A model generated the notes under the pieces. It was not told the origin of the DNA. It worked only from the letters and a program-made list of their open reading frames with translations, and searched no databases. A stretch of DNA of 8,171 nt from Oscillospiraceae bacterium. GTDB taxonomy: Bacteria; Bacillota; Clostridia; Oscillospirales; Ruminococcaceae. Positions 1-4,918 of the stretch are shown here, in pieces; position 1 is the first letter of the stretch; every line of letters starts with the position of its first letter. The translations under genes were made by a program, and so were the position numbers. The stretch lies in NCBI GenBank assembly GCA_031285945.1, contig JAITVF010000165.1, positions 1 through 8,171 on the forward strand, given 5' to 3'.

Positions 1-522
1 CTTGCAGAAGGCCAAAACCTCTTTCATGCGCGCCCTTGGCGAAACCCCCGAATCGTCGGGCGTTTCAGGGTAAAGCTCCGGCACAAAGCTTCCGAAGGAG
101 CACTCCTGTGCCGGTGAAAAGCGGCCGAGAAATGCGGCCGCCTCTTTTCTCAGCAGCGCCTCCATACAGCCGCACATCCGGGGGCCTACGTATCCCGCAT
201 CCTTGCAAATCGGGCAAACGCTGCGCTCCGCAAGGTAATCGGCCGGGTAGCCCGCGGCTGCGAGCAGCTCCTCCCGGCGGCGCTGGCAGGCAAGATTCCT
301 TTCTGAAAGCTCCCGGATTTTTCTTTGAGCGCCCGCGGGGTCGCTTATAGCGGCCTTGGCGACTAAAGCCCCCTGTATAGCCATTTCCCGAGCTATTTCT
401 TTTATTTCTGGTATTAGCCTGTGTATTTCCTCTTTTCGGGCAAGGGCCTCTTCCCGGCAGGCTCTTTCCCTGCGGGCAAGCTCCTCCCACGCCCTGTCAT
501 ACACCTGTTTGGGATATCCCAT
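1..522 (-). CDS. dnaC: DnaC-like helicase loader (ATP-binding protein), N-terminal 174 residues, cut by window edge
   Basis: The frame is open from an ATG at 522 to base 1 and leaves the window, giving 174 residues. Residues 1-90 are charged and helical. Residues 103-119 carry a cysteine cluster, CPICKDAGYVGPRMCGC (C-X2-C-X10-C-X-C). A segment near 141-165 (CSFGSFVPELYPE, then GVSPRARM) follows. This layout is typical of clostridial DnaC/DnaI-type loaders, which place the replicative helicase on DNA. The AAA+ core with Walker A and B motifs would lie beyond the edge, so ATPase competence cannot be judged. An AGGAG Shine-Dalgarno lies 10 nt before the ATG and overlaps the TAG stop of the upstream DnaD-like gene (13-bp gap), which suggests one operon and coupled translation. 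The family assignment is fairly sure; the gene symbol is by family only. Confidence 0.85.
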   Translation of the reverse strand, partial: MGYPKQVYDRAWEELARRERACREEALARKEEIHRLIPEIKEIAREMAIQGALVAKAAISDPAGAQRKIRELSERNLACQRRREELLAAAGYPADYLAERSVCPICKDAGYVGPRMCGCMEALLRKEAAAFLGRFSPAQECSFGSFVPELYPETPDDSGVSPRARMKEVLAFCK

Positions 523-535
523 GCAAAAACAACTC

Positions 536-1591
536 CTAAACGCTTACAAGCTCCTCGTATGTAAGGTTCTCAAGCTCCCCTAGATCGTATGAGGCCTTTG
601 AGGCGGTTTCGGCTATCTGCTTTTTAGGCTTGCCCGCCTTCATATCCTCCACTGCCTGCGCGGGGGTCGAAATATCCTTTTCCCGCCAGCTCTGCAAAAT
701 GCCTCCCATATAGGCGAAGCTTACCTTGCCCTTTTGCTCTATGCACCGCTCGTAGGCCAGGCGAATAAGATCGTCCCGGCACTTCCACTCACCGGTCCAC
801 TGGCTTATAAACTCGCGCTCCTTAGCGATAAGAGCCCTGTCGGTTATCCCCATCATCCTGCGGATTTTGTGTTCCGCGTCGTGCCTTTGCTGAGCGCGTA
901 CAATTTCGCATTCGGCCTTTTCGTGGGAGTCTATCCCCTGCTCAATCCAGCCGGCGGCCACCTTTTCTATATATCTCATGCTGACCTTACCTATAGACGC
1001 GCAGTAGCCCAGAAGCATGAGTATAAGATCCGGCTTCATGCCGTAGTAGCTGTAAAGAGCCGCGATGGTGTCGGTGGAGACCGGGGTCAGGGGGCTTCCC
1101 AGCACCGCCTGAGCCTCCTGCAAAAGACAGGCGACGCTTTCGTCCTGGCGGCTTAGGTCTCCTATCTGGCGCGGGGTAAGCTTTTTGCGCGACTCTCCCG
1201 GCATCTGTGCCGGTGGCGTACGTTCGGGGCTTTCCAGCGGCTCCTCCACTGCGGGCTCCCGGATATTCCCCTTAAAAGCGGGAAGGGAAAGAGGCTCCTC
1301 CGCCCCCTTTGCGGGGAATGGCAAGAGGGCTGCCGGAGCGAAAGCCTCTTCTTTTTCCGACGGGCAGAGAACCCCCAGGTGTATCCAGTAGTTTACGGCG
1401 TCGAGAACGTCGGCGAGGGGCAAATTCAGAAAGCTCGCGATATCCCGCGCCGAGGCCTCGCCCCCGTGGCGGAGCGCAAGCAGTATAACCTTGAGGGATA
1501 CGGCCCCGCAAAGCTTTATATGTTTGTCCACAATGGCGCCCGGCACGGCGAAAACCTCGCCCCACAGGCCGGAATCAACCTTAAAACGCAT
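536..1591 (-). CDS. DnaD-domain replication initiation protein with two DnaD/DnaB_2 repeats
   Basis: This 351-residue protein is of the DnaB/DnaD primosome type, which remodels origin DNA and recruits helicase and loader in Firmicutes. Residues 1-80 look like a winged-helix domain (KVILLALRHGGEASARDIASF). Residues 81-135 are a proline-rich linker. Two DnaD-type helical domains follow, at about 136-225 and 245-315, each ending in the family motif Y-x3-I/V-x3-W: YIEKVAAGWIEQGI and YMGGILQSWREKDI. The C-terminal tail is acidic (LGELENLTYEEL). Two ATGs are possible. The first (1597) lies only 2 nt from the AAGAAAGG Shine-Dalgarno, the second (1591) lies 8 nt away, so 1591 is chosen; the first would add two residues. 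The gene lies directly upstream of the DnaC-like loader, which supports a role in helicase loading. Whether it is the essential initiator or a paralogue cannot be told. Confidence 0.88.
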   Translation of the reverse strand: MRFKVDSGLWGEVFAVPGAIVDKHIKLCGAVSLKVILLALRHGGEASARDIASFLNLPLADVLDAVNYWIHLGVLCPSEKEEAFAPAALLPFPAKGAEEPLSLPAFKGNIREPAVEEPLESPERTPPAQMPGESRKKLTPRQIGDLSRQDESVACLLQEAQAVLGSPLTPVSTDTIAALYSYYGMKPDLILMLLGYCASIGKVSMRYIEKVAAGWIEQGIDSHEKAECEIVRAQQRHDAEHKIRRMMGITDRALIAKEREFISQWTGEWKCRDDLIRLAYERCIEQKGKVSFAYMGGILQSWREKDISTPAQAVEDMKAGKPKKQIAETASKASYDLGELENLTYEELVSV

Positions 1592-1628
1592 ACTCATAAC
1601 CTTTCTTGGAATAAGTTATCGAAGTATT

Positions 1629-1654
1629 ATTATAGCATGTTTACATGCTATAAT
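1629..1654. promoter_or_regulatory. Near-perfect 26-bp palindrome with outward extended -10 elements; probable promoter/operator of the dnaD-dnaC operon
   Basis: The 12-nt arms at 1629-1640 (ATTATAGCATGT) and 1643-1654 (ACATGCTATAAT) are exact inverted repeats around a central TT. Each arm contains TGCTATAAT, an extended -10 match (TGnTATAAT). One reads leftwards at 1637-1629, ending about 38 bp before the DnaD-like start; the other reads rightwards at 1646-1654. No good -35 hexamer is seen on either side, consistent with extended -10 promoters. The perfect symmetry over the core promoter also fits an operator for a dimeric repressor. It matches no operator I can name (not the clostridial LexA, Rex or CcpA consensus). 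Confidence 0.6.
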
Positions 1655-1678
1655 TGGCCATCGCCGTAAGGCGGGCCA
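1655..1678. other. GC-rich hairpin with GTAA tetraloop
   Basis: TGGCC (1655-1659) pairs with GGCCA (1674-1678), and CGCC (1662-1665) pairs with GGCG (1670-1673) around the loop GTAA. A two-base bulge separates the two helices. No T-tract follows on either strand, so it is not a normal terminator. It abuts the promoter palindrome at 1629-1654. If rightward transcription starts there, this would be near the 5' end of the RNA; for leftward transcription it lies upstream of the promoter. Confidence 0.35.
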
Positions 1679-1711
1679 TAATAAAATATAATCGCCGCGG
1701 CCTTTGCGGCT

Positions 1712-1720
1712 ATTATAGCA
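1712..1720 (-). promoter_or_regulatory. Second extended -10 element, possible distal promoter for dnaD-dnaC
   Basis: On the minus strand this reads TGCTATAAT, identical to the two copies inside the palindrome at 1629-1654. It is preceded on the same strand by a GC-rich stretch with no clear -35 box. A small hairpin, GCCGC (1694-1698) with GCGGC (1706-1710), lies just downstream of it. It could be an upstream tandem promoter for the replication operon. Without transcript data this is tentative. Confidence 0.3.
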
Positions 1721-1777
1721 CAGATACGCGCGCGATAACAGCTATATTTGCGCAAGGATTTCTTGCCGCCGCGCTCA

Positions 1778-1810
1778 TAAAAAGCTAAAGGGAGGCCCCG
1801 TGGCCTCCCT
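1778..1810 (-). terminator. Intrinsic terminator of the receiver/HD-GYP gene
   Basis: A 9-bp GC-rich stem at 1789-1797 and 1802-1810 (GGGAGGCC / GGCCTCCC, plus a closing A-T pair) encloses a 4-nt loop. On the minus strand it is followed by TTTAGCTTTTT, a broken T-tract. It lies about 20 bp after the TAG stop of the HD-GYP gene. The T-tract is on the minus-strand side only, so this terminates leftward transcription and separates that gene from the dnaD-dnaC operon. Confidence 0.85.
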
Positions 1811-1830
1811 GATATCGCAGCCTGAAGCGG

Positions 1831-2922
1831 CTAGCTGTTGACTGCCACCTGCGCCCCGCGCCCGTCTGTACGCAGCCGGTCTAGCAGGGAATCCTGAACC
1901 TCGAGCAGGCATTCCATAAGCCTGGGGTTAAACTTGCCGCACTCGCCGCCCAAGATCATCTCCACGGCTTTTTCATGGGAATATGCGGCCTTATAGACCC
2001 GGTGACTGGTCAGGGCGTCGTATACGTCGGCTACCGAGGCGACCTGCGCCCATATCGATATCTCATCCCCGGCAAGACCGTCGGGATAGCCCTGGCCGTC
2101 CCAGCGCTCGTGATGGTGCCGGCATATTTCGTAGCAATAATCGTAAATTTCGTCCGCCTGCGGATAATCCAGGCTCTCAAGTATTTCGCAGCCCCGCAGA
2201 GTGTGCGACTTCATAATCTCAAATTCCTCTGGAGTAAGGCGGCCGGGCTTTAACAGAATCGAGTCGGGGATTGCGATTTTTCCGATATCGTGCATGACCG
2301 AGGCGCTGGAAATAGCCTCTATGGTCTCGTCGCTCATAGGGTAATCGCGGCGAAGCTGCTCGAGAAAAATCTTTGTAAGTACGCGAATCCGCTTGATATG
2401 CTCCCCCGATTCCAGGTTCCGGAACTCAACGGTTGTGGAAAGGGCGTCGATCACGAACTGTGAAGACCGTCTGAGCCTTGCCGACTGCTGCTCAAGCTGC
2501 TCCTTTTGCTCGCGAAGCCTCTCCTCAAGGTTTTGCTGGTGTGAGTAAAGGGCCACCACATTGCTGACCCGGCGCATTACGATCTCCGGGTTAAAGGGCT
2601 TGTTTATAAGATCGGAAACGCCGAGGGAATATCCCTTTAAAACCTTGTCGTCGGCGCTTTCTCCCGTTATCATAATAACGGGAATAGTCTTTATAAGCCC
2701 TTCCTTGTTCATAATGTCAAGAACTGCGAAGCCATCGAGCTCGGGCATGACAAGATCGAGCAGAACAACCGCCAGCTCATCCTTATACCTGTGGATAAGC
2801 TCAAGCGCCGCCCTGCCGTTTTCGGCTTCGAGCACTTCAAAGCAGTCGGTAAAAAGTTCGCCGATAATAATGCGGTTTACCGCAACATCATCAACCATAA
2901 GAAGCTTCTTTCGGCTTGCCAA
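1831..2922 (-). CDS. Response regulator with receiver and HD-GYP domains; probable c-di-GMP phosphodiesterase
   Basis: From the TTG at 2922 this gives 363 residues. The receiver domain (about 5-120) has the acidic pair D11/D12, phospho-acceptor D56 (LLDLVMP), T86 (MITGE) and K108 (INKPF). A glutamine-rich coiled coil (about 120-152) leads to an HD-GYP domain (about 155-350) with H175, H211-D212 (MHDIGK), H240, H269-H270, the signature DGQGYPDG at 275-282, and D299. All expected metal and substrate residues are present, so it should hydrolyse c-di-GMP when its receiver is phosphorylated. No kinase is encoded in the window. The start is uncertain. TTG 2922 has AGGGGGG 7 nt upstream and places a normal receiver N-terminus (MASRKKLLMVDD). 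A GTG at 3015 would add 31 basic residues unlike receiver sequence and has a crowded ribosome site. Confidence 0.9.
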   Translation of the reverse strand: MASRKKLLMVDDVAVNRIIIGELFTDCFEVLEAENGRAALELIHRYKDELAVVLLDLVMPELDGFAVLDIMNKEGLIKTIPVIMITGESADDKVLKGYSLGVSDLINKPFNPEIVMRRVSNVVALYSHQQNLEERLREQKEQLEQQSARLRRSSQFVIDALSTTVEFRNLESGEHIKRIRVLTKIFLEQLRRDYPMSDETIEAISSASVMHDIGKIAIPDSILLKPGRLTPEEFEIMKSHTLRGCEILESLDYPQADEIYDYCYEICRHHHERWDGQGYPDGLAGDEISIWAQVASVADVYDALTSHRVYKAAYSHEKAVEMILGGECGKFNPRLMECLLEVQDSLLDRLRTDGRGAQVAVNS

Positions 2923-2929
2923 AAGGTAT

Positions 2930-2936
2930 CCCCCCT
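2930..2936 (-). promoter_or_regulatory. Shine-Dalgarno that favours the TTG 2922 start of the HD-GYP gene
   Basis: The minus strand reads AGGGGGG, then ATACCTT, then TTG. This is a strong purine-rich site at 7-nt spacing. The alternative GTG at 3015 has GAGGG only 3 nt away, which is too close for efficient use. This is the main reason for the shorter gene call. Confidence 0.6.
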
Positions 2937-3021
2937 GTTTACCGGGACCCGAAACGCCACATAAAATGTTGCCGCCGCGCTTCTTGCGCGCGGAATTCGG
3001 TTTTTTGCAATGCACAATCCC

Positions 3022-3056
3022 TCAGAATATTTTTCGGCCAAACTAAAATATTCTGA
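3022..3056. repeat. AT-rich inverted repeat, 12-bp arms, between the Enzyme I-like and HD-GYP genes
   Basis: TCAGAATATTTT (3022-3033) and AAAATATTCTGA (3045-3056) are perfect inverted complements around an 11-nt spacer. It begins about 30 bp after the Enzyme I-like stop. There is no following T-tract on the minus strand, so it is not a standard terminator. It could be an operator for the HD-GYP gene, an mRNA processing or stability hairpin between two co-transcribed genes, or a weak terminator. Confidence 0.55.
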
Positions 3057-3086
3057 AAGACGGCGGATAAATAATTATCGCAGGTA

Positions 3087-4715
3087 TCAGGCCCGCTCCG
3101 ACCAGTTTTTCTTAATATAGGCCACAACATCGCCTAAAGAAGGCAAAGCTATGATTTCGGCAACCCGCTCGCGCCAAAATTCGTGACAAATATTGGCAAT
3201 TTGTTCGCGCAGTCCCGAGAGGCTCCGCAAGGGCGCAAAAAGGCCGCTTACGCCGCAGCCGGCGAGGAAGGGCAGCATCATGGGATCGGCCGCCAGGGTG
3301 CCAGTCACGTAAACGGGGACGCAAGCCTCCCGCGCGGCCTGAACGGCGCTAAAGAGCAGCCGGAGAAACTCGGGGGCAAAGCTGGATAAAACGCTTTCGG
3401 GATGCGATTTTTCCATCATGTCGCAACCGCGTTCAAAAGAATCGGCGCAAAGAACAAAGAAATCGGCCTCGAGGGCAAGCTCCCCCGCTATGGGAGCGGC
3501 TTCCCGCGCGCCCATTACCGCCCCCAGCCGTATGTCGGGATCAAAATCGACGCGGCGCCGCATAAAAGAGGCCTTAAGCTCCTCAATGGCGCACCGGGCC
3601 TTTCGCAGCTCCTTTAGGGACGTCACGCCGGGCGCCGCTATCCGCACGTTTCCGTGAGAGGAAGCCCGCAGAAAGGCGCTCAATACAGCCTGAGGAATAT
3701 CGCCCGGGGCGGGGCCGGAAGCAAGGTCGCCCCCGGGCGCTATGGTCACGGGGTTTCCCTTAAGAGCGCGAACAAGGCTGCGGCAGCTCAAGAACAGGCG
3801 GTGCTCGTCGGTTTCGCCGCCCGCGAACTGCCCGTGGAACACAAACGCGCCCTCGGCTCCCTTCGCCGAAAGCTGCGGAAGCTCCCGGTGGCATACGACC
3901 GAGGCGCCAAGCTCCAGCCTGAAGCCGTCGCGTGTAGAGGCCTTTGCGGGAGTGCTCTCCATCCGGCTGCGAATAAGGCTTTGATGGTGCCTGCGCTGGC
4001 GGTAGCGGCTCTTTTCCTCGGGGGTGGGGCGCAGAATAACCTCGCCCGCGCTGCCGTCAACAATAAGCTCGTCGCCCGAGCGTATGACTGAGAGAAAGCT
4101 TCCCCCGGCCGAAACCACAGCCGGAATTTTCGCGGCCCTGGCTATAATGGCCGCGTGGGAATAAGTAGTGCCTCCGGCGCCTACAATAGCGCTGACCTGC
4201 CGCTCGGACAGAAGGGCCGCGCTCGAAGGACACAGCTCGTCGGCCACCACTACGCAGTCGTCGGGCAGGTCGGGCAGGGGGTCGAAAGCTTCCCCCCTGA
4301 GGATTTGAAGCATATGAGCCTTAATGTCCCTGAAATCGGCGGCCCTCGCCTTAAGGAGCTCGTCTTCGAGCCCAAGAAACTGGCTCGTGTAATCGTCGAG
4401 TACGGCGGAAAGGGCGCACTGCGCGTTTTCGCGCTCTTCGGCCAGCCGCCTTTCAATTTCGCCGCGAAGCCTCTCATCGTTTATAATCATGATCTGGGTC
4501 GTTAATATTCCCGATTCCGATTCGCCGTAGCGCCTGGCAACCTGCTCGGCAAGGGCGGAGATGCGGCCGCAAAAAATATCCACCGCCCGCTCAAAGCGCG
4601 ATAGCTCAGCCGCCGGATCGGCGGCCGGCCGCCGGTCAACCGTCACGTCCAGGCAGGGCAGGATAAAGGCGGCGCCAATCCCAATTCCGGAAGAAGCCGC
4701 TATTCCCCTCAACAA
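3087..4715 (-). CDS. Degenerate Enzyme I-like protein of the PEP phosphotransferase family (putative pseudo-enzyme)
   Basis: From the TTG at 4715 this gives 542 residues, against about 575 for E. coli Enzyme I. The N-terminus (LRGIAASSGIGIG) is classic Enzyme I. The HPr-binding helical region includes DELLKARAADFRDI (118-131), matching the family DEYLRERAADIRD. The phosphohistidine loop GGTTYSHAAIIAR is at 181-193, with H187 as the likely phospho site. The C-terminal barrel still aligns (LRASSHG, EADFF, TGTLAAD), but relative to E. coli numbering R296 is H294, R332 is lost, the R358 region is deleted, E431 is G402, N454-D455 is D425-S426, R465 is K436 and C502 is T471. PEP and Mg binding should be lost, so normal phosphotransfer from PEP is unlikely; a sensory or phospho-accepting role is inferred. 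No HPr gene is nearby. In-frame sequence upstream of TTG 4715 is not Enzyme I-like. Confidence 0.85.
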   Translation of the reverse strand: MLRGIAASSGIGIGAAFILPCLDVTVDRRPAADPAAELSRFERAVDIFCGRISALAEQVARRYGESESGILTTQIMIINDERLRGEIERRLAEERENAQCALSAVLDDYTSQFLGLEDELLKARAADFRDIKAHMLQILRGEAFDPLPDLPDDCVVVADELCPSSAALLSERQVSAIVGAGGTTYSHAAIIARAAKIPAVVSAGGSFLSVIRSGDELIVDGSAGEVILRPTPEEKSRYRQRRHHQSLIRSRMESTPAKASTRDGFRLELGASVVCHRELPQLSAKGAEGAFVFHGQFAGGETDEHRLFLSCRSLVRALKGNPVTIAPGGDLASGPAPGDIPQAVLSAFLRASSHGNVRIAAPGVTSLKELRKARCAIEELKASFMRRRVDFDPDIRLGAVMGAREAAPIAGELALEADFFVLCADSFERGCDMMEKSHPESVLSSFAPEFLRLLFSAVQAAREACVPVYVTGTLAADPMMLPFLAGCGVSGLFAPLRSLSGLREQIANICHEFWRERVAEIIALPSLGDVVAYIKKNWSERA

Positions 4716-4723
4716 TGGAATCA

Positions 4724-4728
4724 CCCCC
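4724..4728 (-). promoter_or_regulatory. Shine-Dalgarno that sets the TTG 4715 start of the Enzyme I-like gene
   Basis: The minus strand reads GGGGGTGAT followed by TCCA and TTG, close to the ideal GGAGGTGAT. Spacing from the G-run to the TTG is 8 nt. A second in-frame TTG follows immediately at 4712. This site, together with the protein then starting exactly at the conserved Enzyme I N-terminus, decides the start despite the rare codon. Confidence 0.7.
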
Positions 4729-4730
4729 GT

Positions 4731-4750
4731 GTATAACCCAGGGCTTATAC
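4731..4750. promoter_or_regulatory. 20-bp imperfect dyad immediately upstream of the Enzyme I-like ribosome-binding site
   Basis: GTATAACCC and GGGCTTATAC form a 20-bp dyad with 8 of 10 positions complementary (outer arms GTATAA / TTATAC perfect). It sits two bases upstream of the GGGGG ribosome site of the Enzyme I-like gene. It could be an operator or an RNA hairpin affecting translation. No known regulator consensus was recognised. Confidence 0.35.
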
Positions 4751-4918
4751 AACCGGCCAGCTCCAGGATGATATAATTTAAGTAGCGGGCAGTATGATAT
4801 TCACAGTGTGGGCGCACCTTATCGTATATATAATAATAGTGCAAAACATCAAAAAAATCAATAGTTTTTAGCCGATATATTGCCGATAAGCTCCAAAAAA
4901 CCATCCCACTCTCAATTA
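4751..4918. other. Divergent intergenic region, promoters of both arms not resolved
   Basis: This AT-rich spacer separates the leftward Enzyme I-like gene from the rightward membrane kinase-like gene, so both promoters should lie here. TATAAT occurs on the plus strand at 4829-4834 within an AT-rich run (4824-4838), but with no convincing -35 hexamer at 16-18 bp. On the minus strand AT-rich -10-like sequence lies near 4770-4780, also without a clear -35. No convincing small gene or RNA was seen. Confidence 0.3.

Noticed and set aside
36..350. Open rightward reading frame opposite the DnaC-like gene
   Set aside because: It is antisense to a clearly conserved coding region, is rich in Arg/Pro/Gly as expected of a shadow frame, and has no family resemblance.
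1655..1678. Terminator for a rightward transcript
   Set aside because: The hairpin is good but there is no T-tract after it on either strand.
2923..3015. c-di-GMP (GEMM) riboswitch upstream of the HD-GYP gene
   Set aside because: The diagnostic GCAAA/GCAAAGCC and GGUUGCCG-like blocks and tetraloop-receptor layout are not present; only simple hairpins are seen.
3654..4091. 145-codon rightward frame inside the Enzyme I-like gene
   Set aside because: Composition is typical of a GC-rich antisense shadow. The opposite strand carries the recognisable phosphohistidine domain.
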